Shown here: one piece after another, positions 1 through 13,021 of the stretch | Numbering within the stretch: the stretch's first letter is position 1 | Layout: every line of letters starts with the position of its first letter | Assembly (NCBI RefSeq): GCF_026213295.1 | Contig: NC_079422.1 | Location: forward strand, 19,994,940-20,058,939 | Reading direction: 5' to 3' | DNA length: 64,000 nucleotides | From: Gadus chalcogrammus | Taxonomy: Eukaryota > Chordata > Actinopteri > Gadiformes > Gadidae | Notes under the pieces: model-generated | Told to the model about the DNA's origin: nothing | Database searches by the model: none | The model's input: the letters and a program-made list of their open reading frames with translations, nothing else | Position numbers and translations under genes: made by a program

Positions 1-2415
1 ACGACGGATGGATGACTCATAGGTGTGGTGGTCTGAGGTTGCATCCCTGGTGTACACGATGCCGCCGTGTCCCATTGACCCATGCGCTCAGTCTCAATAA
101 ACCGGTCTCCAGCACCTCGTTGGCAGGCGCTAAAGCATCCATCGTCGGGTCTTCCAAAGCGGTTAAGTCACATGATAAGAAAGGGCGAGGCAGTGAGTGT
201 TTGTCTGCGCGTTTTGAAGATAATCATTAAAGTGTGCGATTGATTTGAAGAGAATGGGATTTGTCTCTTTCAAAAGCCAAAAGATGAGAGAGAGAAAAAA
301 ATGGGGGGAAAATGATGGCATGGATTAGCACGGCTCATTTACATCGCTAGCGTCAGCGGCATAATGCTACTTGAGGAGGGATTAAAGCTGCCTACCCTTG
401 ACTTTGATCAGATAGACGAAACTCAAGTCTTTTGACTTGGATTCGCCCTGACGACGACGGAAGGAATCAATGCGGAATCTGTAACACAAACTCAAAGTTT
501 CTCTCCTTTGTCATAATCCCCCACGCTGGCGCGACGCCTCAAATACGTTGAGTAGATTTACCCAGGGTAAGGAAAGGTTTATAATTGATAGCAGTGGTAA
601 TAATTTGATATCTGAACTTCTGCACAGTTGCAGACATACAATTAATATTGCGTCAGACAAGGCTCCCATCCCGGGGATTTGCCGGTTGAACGCATCTTTC
701 ATAAAGTTCCCACAGGGGAGACCTTGCCCTATAGCACTCGTTCAGGAAAAGGGCACATCCGCAACACTTTATTTTGGTTGTTAACTGTCATGATGAATGG
801 TTTTATTGTATTATAATGGCATAGTAGGTTGTACGAAATGTCAGTTAAAAAAGCATTACAATTATGTAGTCGTGTTGGAAATGGAATCAATTTGATAGCA
901 GGGTGAGAGAGAAAAATCGACAAATTAATAATAATAAAAAAGAATCAAAACACACCACAGGTCAGGTTGCCAACAGTTAGCCCCTACTTTGGCCAGGTGG
1001 TGATAACCCTTCCAAGCCAAGTCTAAAACCTTTTTATGCCACTGGCACGAGGCCACTGAGACAGTGAATAGTTGTATCCCTCATGGTAAATCCACCTCCA
1101 CAGCTTGATCACACCGGCTAATAAGCTAGCCAGGTCACTTTTATCAAACATCATTATGGTATTTATAAGTGCTAACGAGAAAACCTTATGCTCCATGAGC
1201 CGAGCAGGAATATTTTCATTTCATCTGATTAAAATGATAAAAAGCCAATAACTTCATAGATGAAAGTAGCAAATATACATCACTGTTGGTAACTGGATCA
1301 TTCCCTACTTGATATTCTTCCTATGCTCACGTATCCTAAGCCCCCTTGCTCATTGTCACACCACCTATAGATACATGACTGTCCAGAGACAGTGAGGAGA
1401 TGGAGGGTACTTGAGGAGAATCTGATGACGCAGAGCTGTGATTAGAATGGGCTTCATCGTCTCTAATTAACTCCCTCTATCCATCCATCTCTATCTTATC
1501 TCTTTCGCTTCTTCTCCGTTTCAACAACCTCACACTCTTCTCCCCTGACTGTCCTTGTTTTCTGTATCTTCCGGAACCTTCCCCATCTTTAGCCTACTTT
1601 ACGATGCCTTTCCAAACCTCACAGGTCAGTTGAAACGGAAGCAGTACATCTCAGTAGGGTCTTGACACCATAGCAAGCAAGGTTCTAATATTGTCTTATA
1701 TCCTCAGTTTATATATACCCTAATAAATAGTAGATATCGAAAATGTCTGGATGGACATTGTTCATTGTCCAAGAAATTGGCTTAGAAAATGCCAATTCAT
1801 TGCACAGAAAATTCTGTGAATCTCTTCCAAATTGTTTCTTTTATAAATAAACAAAGCTACAAAAAATGCCCTTGTGGTAGAATAACCGGGTACGATTACG
1901 TACCATCGGTGCTAAATCCATAGCTAGAATCAAATGTGTGTGAAAATCTGGATGGGAGCCACAGGTAACTGGGTTACCAGTGAGCCAGCGAGGGCCAGGG
2001 GTGTATGAAAGAAGTGTGTGCTGTGTGTCTGTCTTCAGCGCCGTCACAGGCTTAGCTAGAGGTACGGAGTCTGCCTGTGCGTCACATTGGAGAGCAGGTC
2101 GCTTATCAAAAGAATGGGCAGGTTCTCTGAGGGAAAGCAGATCAAAGGACCATCTGGCTGCGCGGAGAAGCAGGCCACGGGTTTGGAGAGAACAGGAGCA
2201 GCGAAGGGGGCAGCAGCAGCAGCAGCAGGAGCCGCTCACCGAGGCCTCCGACGGATGGCTGCTTCTGGCGAGCGCCAAGAGAGCATTCCCAAACACCGCT
2301 CCCAAAAAATCTGATGGAGCCTGTGATGCTTCTGTGAGCCACCAAAGGCGCCCCACACAAACGGATTGAGGCAGGAGCGGGCCATGACGGAGAAGCGTGA
2401 ACGACTCGCAGTCTG

Positions 2416-2510
2416 CCTTCAATTCAATTCAATTGTATTTGTATAGCCCTTAAATACAGGTACATTCTCTTCATTAGCAAGGAAAGAAATCATGAGGAAC
2501 GCAGTGTGGG
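2416..2510 (+). repeat. Dispersed fish repeat fragment (TTCAATTCAATTNTATTTGTATAG type)
   Basis: The sequence begins with a doubled TTCAATTCAAT and continues into TTGTATTTGTATAGCCC. This is the opening of a repeat family I know from many teleost genomes, where it usually continues into a 'reported to be in sequence' low-copy tail. Only about 95 bases resemble it here and the inner part has decayed, so this is an old truncated copy. The class (SINE end or DNA element end) cannot be decided from this copy. Confidence 0.5.
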
Positions 2511-4079
2511 GGAATCCCTCCTTCCAGGGATGATCAGGAGTGCAATGAGGCCATAATTGACATGCATACATACATGCATACATATATAGACAGGCAAAAC
2601 ATTTTAAATCGGTGATGGGGTGCTGACCGGTTAACCATAAACATGCCTTCTTGTGTGGAAACCTTAACGCAAATGTATCAAAAGGAAAATATACTCAAAA
2701 AGTCACGTACATGGCGGCTAGTCGCTTGGTCGTTCGGTGAATGAGTGCAGGAACAGACTTTACCACAACATAAGAGCATCATAATTGTTTGGTTCCACAA
2801 AAATCTGTAGTTTGTTGTACTGCAGCCACTGTTCAAGAACATTGTGTACAATTACATCAAGAGGGGCTGGCTGCATGCCGCACTGTACAAGTCAAGCATT
2901 CTCTCAGGGTCACATAATCCATCCGTTATTGTTGTAGCAACCTACTGCACTCAGCCATTGTTAGAGTGTCATTAGCGATATACTGTAGAGAAATACTGAC
3001 CACAAATTGGTGATCAGCTATAGAAGAAAAAACAACACATAACAATACAGTAAGTAGCATTAGCGCTAGCCTGACCATCGCCCGGCCAATTCGTTAATTC
3101 AATTTTGAAGGGTGTCATAAACGTACGCAGACCAAAATGCCTCTGGACAGTTTGATAGACCTCCACCAATCAGAGCAACGAGCCGTTTTACACATCCTCG
3201 ACATCCATCTTGGTTGTTTATGAAAATGCCTGAAAGGTGGTCCCTAGCCCGAATCTCTGTACAGTCATTGTATAAAACCTGCCCCATATTTGATGAATAG
3301 ATTCAATTGGCTGATCTGCTGGAAATCTCCTAGAAAGGGAGGGAGGCCTGACACATTTGCCATGGCAAATAACATTTATTATTCAAAACCAGATTCCTCT
3401 GGTTCCCAGGCTACATTGTCTCATGAATGTCTATTAAGACTAAATGTAGGAGTCATAAAGAGAAAATGTAGAGTAAAGTGACTTAATAAGAGAAAGCACA
3501 TATTTGATCATCATCAGCACTGCATAGGCTACATGCGGCTCAATGATGCCTCATTTTGTGTCTCCTTTGTGTGGTTCAAATGTGGGAAAATAATGAATTT
3601 GCTCAAAGGGTTTCCCACAACCGTCTTTATAACCAGCCGCCTCTACAAAAAAAAAAACTTTTCCCAATATGACAACGTATATTTTGGTCCCTTAATGTCA
3701 GCAATCTGCATTCTTTTTGACTGAACAATTCGGTCTATATTTACTATAATATAGACTTCAATAAAATACCTTAGTTATTACGATACATCTCTGAAATCAA
3801 ACCGTGGCTGGTCTCTGTGTAGATGACACGGTATTCACATCCGACAAAGCCTGCATCGATAAACAGACTGTAGAAGCATTTGTCTGATTAAAAATATTAA
3901 TAATTATTGAAATCAAGACAAACCACAGCAAATTGGACAGAAGACCGAATCATACTGTGAAGATGTGAATGGCATCTTCACTGTTTTTAAACAAGTTTTA
4001 AAAGATTCACAGGCTCCTGTCTGGCTTGTTAGCCGTGATAGTTCGCAGCTGTGGCTCATAGGCTAATTGAGCCACATCC

Positions 4080-4510
4080 ATTCTGGTGCTCTTTGAGGCC
4101 ACGTTTAACAGGGTATTTATAGAAACTAATATTTCCCCCCTCCGTTTTCAAAAATAACACAGACGCGTAGCGAAGGTGTCTTGCTTCGCCCTGAAGAGGC
4201 TTATTTTCGACAATGACCGGCGACGTTCTATACATTATCCCGCTTATTACACGGCTACTTGCCAAAACGAAAAAAATAACTTCACATGGTGTGTCTTTTT
4301 ACAATTTATTCGTTACCAGCATTCTTAGTGTTGATCAGCAGAGAAGTAATTTGTTCGCAAAGACGGTGACGTCGCTTAGCAACGGAAGACGCTGGGCTTG
4401 ACAAGTCACCGGACTACTACCCATGCAAGTGAACGGAGCGTTCCACGGCATTGAGAAGACCCGTGTAATAAAGGCCTTTATCACACGGGTCTTCTCCATG
4501 CCAATCACCC
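4080..4510. mobile_element. Possible MITE-like block ending in a 56-bp palindrome
   Basis: This block is more CpG-rich than its AT-rich surroundings. It ends in a palindrome with arms 4447-4474 and 4475-4502, no spacer, and 26 of 28 positions complementary. A weaker relative of the right arm (CTTATTACACGG) occurs at about 4231-4243. These points suggest a small non-autonomous element. I cannot identify target-site duplications or name the family, and the outer limits are approximate. The palindrome itself is certain; its transposon nature is inferred. Confidence 0.35.
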
Positions 4511-5639
4511 CGCTGAAACACACACACACAAATTTCCCCCGAGACAACAGCATCGAGGTCCCCCATAATACATGAATATATTCATGTACATACATATAAA
4601 CGGTACTTGCATTTGCAGGTTTCGCCCTAGCGTACACAGTGCCTTGGTGCAGCTGCACTGAAGTGTTTTAATTTGACGGTGGTACATTTTCTGGATAGCT
4701 GTATTTAATGACGGGCACGGCGGGGCAGTACATTGAGTAAACACTGAACACGCGAGCCCATCCCTTCACTGCACAAAGCCTGTGCCACAACGTGAACAAA
4801 TACAAAATGGCCGATGCATAGAAAACATAAACGTCCAGTCGTTTCAATTGTGTACCATTTGATTATTATAACAATCCTTTGCAGCCTTCGATTAAGTTGT
4901 CCCTCTTTGCCTGACAACATTCAGGGTACATTACTCGCACAAACTCCGCCTACCGTCGGTTCAACAGTTGAACTTGCAAACTTGTGAAGGGCAAACGTTT
5001 TAAGAGCTGATGCCAGAACAGCCCCCCCCCCCCCTCTGTTAGTGGTGCTCAGCGCCTGATGCACACTTCAGCACCAGGTGAAAGCAATTTGCATCTAAGT
5101 GATGGAAATTGCCAACATGGTACACTCAAATACAATACACATTCTACACTAGAATTACCTTCCTGCATGTGCAAATTATGTGGCCATTCAAAGCCAGCAC
5201 CCAAATGGCCACAAAAAGGGTGACCTTTTGAGCATGTTACACAAGTACATGGATTCGATTTCAAAAGAAGCGGACAACATAAAAGATATTGATCGGCTGC
5301 TTTGTTTTGAGTATAGGGCGAGTAGGGTTTGGCTGTAGCCTGTAAGACATGAACATCCACATCCAACTGCTATGTCACTCACACCCATCCACTTGCCACG
5401 CCCACTGGCGTCACTCAAGGTACAGTGAAAATAATTGATCATGAAAAATGTCGCTCTATATCGATGTTTAAAAAGGGACATAATTTACTCACATCATCTC
5501 TGACATAAAACCTATGACGATTATAACGTAGCAGTTGGATGTGGATGTCCACGTCCTACAGGCTGCAGCCAGACATTGTAGTATAGGGCGGCCGCCGCCA
5601 TGCTGCAAGATGGGAGACATGATGGACGAGCAGCTGTAC

Positions 5640-5834
5640 CTCTGCAGATGGGGACCGGGAAGTCCCAGACGGAGACCCCGGCCGTGTTGGAGACGCAGGT
5701 GAGGAGCGAGTGGCCGTCCAGCACGTAGCCAGTGACGCAGCGGTAGCGGATCTTGTCTCCGACATTGAACTGCGTCCCGTTCAGGATGCCCTTGGGCGGA
5801 ACACCTGGGTTTCCGCACGCGCTGCTGCGCAACT
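5640..5834 (-). CDS. csmd3: csmd3 exon 4: first Sushi/CCP domain
   Basis: This internal coding exon of 195 bp encodes residues 172 (split codon) to 236 of the predicted protein. Reading leftwards, it opens with GAG (Glu) formed across the junction, then LRSSACGNPGVPP, and ends WDFPVPICR plus one base. It is a complete Sushi/CCP module. The four cysteines are at about residues 178, 204, 218 and 235, expected to pair 1-3 and 2-4, and the conserved Trp is at about 228. An N-glycosylation sequon (NGT) lies at about 190. The acceptor is a good pyrimidine tract ending CCCCCAG, and the donor is GTACAG. Entry phase 1 matches exon 3, and exit phase is 1. CSMD proteins are very large single-pass membrane proteins of alternating CUB and Sushi domains, expressed in brain and implicated in complement control and dendrite development. 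This exon completes the first CUB-Sushi pair. Confidence 0.93.
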
Positions 5835-8800
5835 CTGGGGGAAAACAAAGGAGATTACACCACACATGTCAGCTCCATCCGTCCACATGGTTAGACAGAC
5901 CCTCATGGCTGGCTGCCGAACGCTGTTATAACCAATGTTTTACAGAGTGTTGAAATCAAAAGTGTAGCGTACCTTAGGTTTTACGTTCAAATAGATGGTT
6001 GAACAATGAAAGCTTTTTTGTTTTGACAAAGCCTTTGAGTGCTTCTCACTTCAGAATAGATTAAATGGTCCAGTTTATGAAGTACATGTTAAGTACCCCC
6101 CTACTCCCAGAAACAGAGAAAATAAAAATCGATAATAAAGGTAGGGTTGGTATTTTGAGTCACCAGATAGACTAAGCTTGTTTTGAAAGTATCCAACTGA
6201 AAGAAATCCACCCCTCCATTCAGGCCTCCCTCCAAAGACACTCCCCAAAACACATGACTAGCTTGCTAGGTTTAGCAAAAGGTCTGCTTAGCCTTGTGGA
6301 AGGCTCGTCATTCAACTATTTAATTCGGGCAAAATTAAAAGATTGGACAGGTTAATTACAGGACTATGACAGATACCATATTTTCTTTTAAGGCATTTGA
6401 TTAATATATTGATGATAGGATGTAAAGAGAATTTCCAGAAATATGTCAGAAAAGGGGTTTAAAATAAATTGGCTACCCTGCCTTTAATCATTCTTTGCGA
6501 TTCTTAAAACAGATTAAAGAGTAAAGGGCAACAATTCATTTATAGTGATGGCAACGACACAACAGCGAGGATGATACAAATAACACCTTTTTATGGAACA
6601 AGCCACTAAAATCAGATTACGTAAAGCCGCTAGGATTCAGAAGGGGTTTAAACAGACAGCTCAGCTAAATATGCAAGGAGATTGATCATGCAAGATCCTG
6701 GCACTCACTTAATCAGGTATCATATTCTTAGATATCTCGATGGATAGTAATTTATTCATAGTTATTTATCATGCTCAAAGAAAGAAATGAATTTCACAAA
6801 GAAAGGGACGTACATGGAACAGATGTTTGTGTGTTTCACAGGTGATCGTTTCAGGTTGTGATATCGTGCATCTCAGGATAAAAACACACTAACACGAAAG
6901 GATAAAAAATAGCCTTCCAACTCTTTCATTAAATAGATGTTTTGCTCATTCTACAGTATTGGGTTTTATTTACTTTACACAGAATAAAGATTTTAGCGCA
7001 AGCTAAGTTCTAAGTGAAGGTAGAATTTCCACCATCGGAAAAGAAAGAACCCAATAGTCCTTTCCATTTGGTTTATTCTCTTACACAGCGGAATACTGAA
7101 AATCCCCCGAACTAAACACCATTTGTTCACTTTTCTAGCTGGAACAAATAGGCTCTGGCACTGGCCCGTCGCTCGCTACAATGCCATCAAGTGACCACAG
7201 TTTTAGCACATTTACATGTATTGTATTAAGCGATTTCCACACAGTCCAGACAATTTTAATTCTACAAGACTTTTGTTTAAATATGTATACATAAAAATTG
7301 TAAAAACGCTGACCGAATAATTGCATGCAATGATACAAAATAAAAATAAAATCACAACAATTCCTCAACCCCTTCAGGTTCCAAATTTTTCCCATTGCCC
7401 CCGATGCAGTAGACAAACCAATTTCCATTGTGTTGTTCTTATTCCGTCTCCTCATAATACTAAGGAAATGCAAGTGGTCCTTTCTCATTTGAAGATGTAA
7501 TCGAATAAACTTTGAGTCACTGTCAATTTTATGCAGATGTCCTCTGATGAGTTTGCAAGTTGGGGGATATTGGTAATCAAAACACCATGATAACCACTTA
7601 TGACGTCTGCTTTCATCATCAAGGTCATTACATCGAAAACACATTACAGCAAAACATATTTACTCGTACCTCGAGGGTCATCGTTCAAACACACTCAAGC
7701 TTCAGAGTTTAAATCCTCAAGGCTAACCGTTTATTAATTCAAAAGAAAGAAAAACAACACGGCAATTAAGAGCCCAGTAAACCAACTTCAATCCTATTCA
7801 TTGAGGCGCCAATCCACCTAACTACAAAACTCCAGGACTCTGAAAAATGGTAAACCCCAGGTCACGAATGTCGTAAATGCAGCAGAAACACAGAGAATCA
7901 CCACATTGAGCGGATTCCCTGCTTCGTCCGTCCATCTGTCAACCAGAACAACACATCCTGGCTGTTGGCGTGGCAATCAAGGGCGGACTAGAAATGGGGC
8001 GGGCAGATGATTGTTAATACAACCTAATGAGTCTCATTAGGTCCAGTGTTGTTTCGTTATAATAGGGATATACAACCTCCTGCTGTCAGGAGGCCTCTCC
8101 TTCTTTTCCCCGATCATGCACTCATGTGTAATTATTATATTTCGATACAATGCCATCTGCTTCTCTGCTAATTATTTTGGCAAATGACTAGCGAACCGAG
8201 AAACCAAAACAGCGTTTCTTCTATGTACGCGCATGCCTGTGTAAGAGAGCTAGAACGAGGGGCAAAGAGAAGGAGAGAGAGGGAGGTACGAGGGAGAGAG
8301 AGATTGGAGGCATGCTATCACTAACAGAGGGAGCTGCAAAGTCACATATTAAAATGTTCATTTCCAGGAATCATTCAGTGATCCACATCCCCATGCAGAT
8401 GTTCGAATGCAGCTTTGCATTATCGTAGATGAATGAAGTAATTGTCTGCCATTAGTGTCCCTTGGAGACCAGGGGAGGTTGGTGGGCAAGGGGTGGGGGT
8501 GAGATTGCCAAAAGTTAAGCAGTGAACTCTATGACATCGTTTTCTCATTCAATTCAATACATTACAACAATAACGGGGAAAAAACTCAACATGAAAGACT
8601 CGTGAGCATAAAACTGATGCAGTCATCCGGGTTCTGATGATTTACACCCTCCAAACACACATATGAAGCGGCATGCACACTGAAGACCTCCCGAGACTAA
8701 CCTGTAACCACCAGTCACATATATTCTAATGGCTGCTCCAATATCAATGCCACACATTGTTCACCACTAATAATGTTCCAACAGCAGTGTGACGAGGGCT

Positions 8801-9764
8801 AGATACAAAGAAGGTGGCGTTTTATCAGTTTCACATGTGGACCTTTTCAATAGATCATTATTATTTTTTAATAAACCTCATTATAATTTGGCTAACATAC
8901 TTATTGGCATAATTATTGGCAATGCTAATAGAGGAAAGATGGTGCCAGTCATTTAACACCTGCCTACCATCGCCCTTTTGTTTATTCTCTCCTTTTCTGT
9001 GTTAGTGTGAACACAGAGGCAGAATGCCAAAACAAATTCATTATATGGAAGAAAAAAAAAAAAAGCCTGGCAAATGAGCACAAACTCTGGTCGTTTTTGT
9101 GGCTGTTGCCGATAACAACAATTAAGAATTTGAAGGTGAAAAAAATGGAACCGCATTGGAACGGAGCCGAACGTAGGAGAAAGGCAGCTCTTTGTGCTTT
9201 GTGTTTTCAATCTGACAGGCCAGCCTCACGTCCAACTATGATCCCCTAAAAACGAATTACATGCTGGCCTTATCTCAAATGATGGTGGCAGTGTAGTGAA
9301 GACCTGCTTGCAAAATCTGACTCGTCCTTTCTTCATCCTCACCAGTATATAAAAAACTTAAAATGGCGATGAGGTTGTATGAGACTTGAGTTGGGTACAA
9401 TACTAGCAAAATACCATCAAAGGATAGCACTACAGAGCTGTGGTTATTGTAAATAATGCCAACGGCTATATCCTCAAGGCAAACCGCAACAGCGAGATAA
9501 AGTCACCTACATCTTATATTTGAAAGTGTTTGTTAAGCATTAACTTAACTACATAATTGTTGTATTATCTTTTGGGATTGTAACTGTATACTGATGAATT
9601 GAAACAAACGAAACGCATATGCAGAAAGTCGAGGGCAATCATTTTCACGGCTCTCCGTTTTTACAAATTCATTTACAACCATCGCGACCAAATGAAGATA
9701 GGGTATTGGGCCCATTAAAACATGACGTGTCAAATATAATTAACAATAACCTTTTTTTTTAACG

Positions 9765-9890
9765 AGGTTCACCGTAGTACTGCCTCGAGTGTTGGACTCC
9801 CAGCTGAAAGGCACTGGGTTCCATCCATCAGGGCCCCAGCCTACCTCTCTCCTCTAAGACTCTCCTTAACCCGTAACTGCTTCTTAATCA
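9765..9890 (+). mobile_element. Degenerate tRNA-derived SINE-like fragment
   Basis: The stretch has a tRNA-like head, with GGACTCCCAGCTGAAAGG followed by a B-box-like GGGTTCCATCC. A later segment (TCCTTAACCCGTAACTGC) resembles the body of fish SINEs that carry 'TAACCCCTAACTGCTCC'. The A box is weak and no target-site duplication was found. It is probably an old decayed copy, with approximate ends. Confidence 0.4.
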
Positions 9891-10138
9891 CATGTATACC
9901 AAATCACAATAATGTCTCTGTGGATGAAAGCACCTCCTAAATCATTTGATTGTAATATTTTCATTGCAATTGTCATTGGTTGCAAGTATGTAAATGCAAA
10001 TTGGTTGCAATTAATGTTGTTTCGAGAAAAACACACACAATAACTCGCCTGAAAAGGTTGTTTGGTGCTTTTAAAACGTACTTCTATTCTCCAAACGTTA
10101 ATCCTCATATCCTCATGTCGGCCCAATCGGTACTTCCA

Positions 10139-10215
10139 TTTCTAGCCATCCCTGGAAGGAGAAATCCCTCTTAGCAGTTTCCTCAAGGATTCTCTCCCTA
10201 CTTGGTTTGGGTTTT
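10139..10215 (+). repeat. Fragment of a common fish dispersed repeat
   Basis: The segment CCCTGGAAGGAGAAATCCCTC, followed by TTTCCTCAAGGATTCTCTCCC and TTTTTCTTTGCC, resembles a repeat end found in many teleosts ('GGGATCCCTCCT...TCCTGAGGTTTCT...TTTTTCCTTG'). No ends or duplications can be defined, and the assignment rests on remembered motif similarity only. Confidence 0.3.
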
Positions 10216-11676
10216 TCTTTGCCTTTTTAATGGTGTGAGATTGTTGGTTTTACAAATACATTATTTGACCTTGCTGGCAGTCATCACTCTTAAACATAAA
10301 CAAACAAGAGAACACCTCTGAAACCACGGGCTAGAGAGCTTTGTGAAGAAAAACAAAGGCCTAACAAGCAAACACTTTGACCAACACACCCGAGGTCATC
10401 AATTAAAAAGTAATAGATGCATCACGGCTATAACACTGTGAGTCTTTGCCCTTTGGTGTGTGGAAAGCTATAGTCCATGACTCACCAGGAGAAGAGGACC
10501 TTGAATTAAATTCTAAAGATGTGTTGTTGCACAAAGTGGAAGGCTTTAGACGGGCCTTCTCTAAGCCATAATGGGAAACTTGAACCGGAACAGGGGAAGT
10601 CAATAGACGCTGTAGCCATAGGTCTCTTGATGGAAACACTGACCATAAAACGAGGAAACGTGGTGCACTCAAGAATAAATTGGGCTCCTGACTTTCATGA
10701 AATCCAGGGGAATTTAGCCTGTTACGCATGCATATTCTCAGACATCCCTGACCTAACACCCACGCCTGTCAGGAGGACCCTGAACAAATTGCATATATCC
10801 GTCAATGTTAAGGAACCAGCTGCTGCGGCTAAACTTCCTTAACAACCTGCAAACAAACCGAGCCAGCGGAGCTAATCAATTGAACTGCCGATGTGTACAC
10901 ACACAGTGGTGTACACTGAATCCACACGGCGCTGATACACAGCGTTGCTGTCAGCTGCCGTTATCTTTCTCCAACATCATGAGGCTAATTCAGCAATCTC
11001 ACCTGCACGGGTAAACGGAAAATAAAATAAGATGCTAAACAATATCAATATCTAATTACAAGTACACACCAAGCTTTAGAGCATTCTGAGCTCGATTATT
11101 TAATCGATTTAATTAAATTAATTAATATGATAGACGTCAACAAACATTTAACAAGCAATCAACACATTCAAAGCGAGTGTTGGGGGGGAGGAATTAAAGA
11201 GACTTATGGCTTTGGAAATAAAATGCTGCATAAATATAAACTAAAGTCAAGAAACGCAAAAACTTTGGTGGTGTGTTGTGATTTGTATCTTTATCAAGAC
11301 ATCCTAGTGTGCATTCTCTAATTGTTATCCTTTATTTATTAAGGGGACTACGATGAGGGTCTACGATTGGGGTCTGTAGCCACCTCATGGCAGTGGAGGA
11401 CTTGAACAACATGACCGAAGTATATAAGGCATCTTCAAGATATCTCAAAGGGCCGGGCGATTTATCTCCCTTGTATATTTAATGACTCTCTGGCCCTTTG
11501 AAGAAGACGGAAGGTTGACAGAGAGGCAGACATGCATGCACCCCCCAGCCCCCCTCCCCACATTCCCCCTTCACACACACACTCAGACACACAGACAGAA
11601 ACCGTCTGCGTCGGGGCAGACAGCATCCCTGCCTGCCTCCCTTGCCTCTCTGCCCGCATGCCTGCTGCGTGGTGAG

Positions 11677-11748
11677 CTGTCTGGCTGAACAACTGGCTGT
11701 CTGGCTGAACGACTGGCTGTCTGGATGAGCGGCTGAGTGTCTGGCTGC
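11677..11748 (+). repeat. 20-bp minisatellite, about 3.5 copies
   Basis: The unit CTGTCTGGCTGAACNACTGG repeats at 11677, 11697 and 11717 with increasing divergence, and a partial fourth copy starts near 11737. Confidence 0.7.
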
Positions 11749-13021
11749 CTTGATGATGGGCTTTTGACGCAGGGAGGGAAAGGCGTTTGATCCGTCAAAA
11801 ATGTCATTTTTCCCAAATTAGACTTGAGTGCAGACACGTGTGCACGCGCGTGTATGTGTAATACATGCACGCGCGTACACAGGAACTGCATCAAGCGCAG
11901 CGACCGGGCTGGTTTTAGACGTTATGAAACGTTTGCAGGACAGCCTATCAATTCGTTGGAGTGCAAATGCAATGGTTTTCGCATTGAATACGCAAACTTC
12001 ATCCATAGGCATGTTTTTCACCGACTGTACCACTCACAAAGACAGAACGGGAAAATCACCTTTTACATTGCTTAATTTCCCTAGTAAATAAACACAGGTT
12101 TTGTCCTTGGAGGAGTCTGCAGCAGAGTAGGTTAAGGTCATTCCGATCCAACTGTCAAAAGGCCCCCAAAGGTGACGCGCTAATCAGGGCCGCGGTGTAC
12201 ACGCACCGTACACCCGGGCTCCGGTTTGCCCTGCGTGCCCGCGTACTTGGCGGGAGATTGACAGGACCCGGCCGGGAAATTAGATTATATCTGGGCCGCG
12301 CGTCCTTCAGCGTCTCCTTCCTATGCATACGGACTCAAATCCACTTAGCCGCAGTCATGATCCAATCAGCTCAGAGGGGTCGGTACACGCCTCGCGCACA
12401 TCCCAGAGTCACCGGAACGCACGGGCGATACATATTTATTATGCACCATGCTGCACACCATGGGTGTTTTAACATCACACGTGGATGAACAAAAAAATAA
12501 CATTGCAGGCGCCGCTGGTGTCGCACGTAGATGCATAATGAATGAGGGCGGGTGGTGTTTGTAAAACGGTGCGGTAGTATGGGTCACTGGATGCTATGTT
12601 AGGCCGAAGTGACCCTATGGATAGTAGTGGTGGTGGGAATCCTAATGGAGGATAATTAGTGCAGCAACAGGAGGAGGGCTTGTTACCAAGACACAGCAAC
12701 CGGCCCCAAATTAAAGAAGTAAATAAAGCTATGGACTGCTCTTAGCCTTTTAATATTTCCAGCCTTTTAATAATGTATGCTTTGGTGGGTGCCGTATTCA
12801 GACTTCAGGCGAAGATTAATACAATTTACTACAAATGTAAAGTGCAATAGCGCCGTCGTAAGTGTGGCCCTCGGGCCAGCTTGGGCTCCCCAAGAGAGTA
12901 CTATGGAGGCGGTTGATATTTTGTCCCAATATAATAATGAGACCCCCCCCCCCCATATTGTCCTCTCTGGTGAGCAACAGCAGATAGTAGCTGAGGCACG
13001 TGTGGATCCAGCTGTGACCAA

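Larger units (their letters stand above)
1..5639 (-). other. csmd3: csmd3 intron 4 (5' part only)
   Basis: This stretch follows the exon 4 donor (GTACAG, reading leftwards from 5639) and runs off the window. I see no exon in it with a recognisable CUB or Sushi motif. It holds a short (CAG)6 run near 2211, a dispersed fish repeat at about 2416-2510, and a CpG-rich block at about 4080-4510 that includes a 56-bp palindrome. The remainder looks like unique, AT-rich intronic sequence. The short open frames in it have no family I recognise. Confidence 0.8.

Noticed and set aside
1841..2422. 193-codon minus-strand frame
   Set aside because: It contains a poly-Cys/Leu stretch from (CAG)n and otherwise unrecognisable sequence. 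There is no start context or domain, and it lies inside csmd3 intron 4.
7135..7644. 169-codon minus-strand frame
   Set aside because: AT-rich, with no known motif and no splice signals consistent with csmd3. It is probably random open sequence in intron 3.
9765..9890. Functional tRNA gene
   Set aside because: The A box is weak, there is no cloverleaf I could fold, and fish SINE-like body sequence follows.
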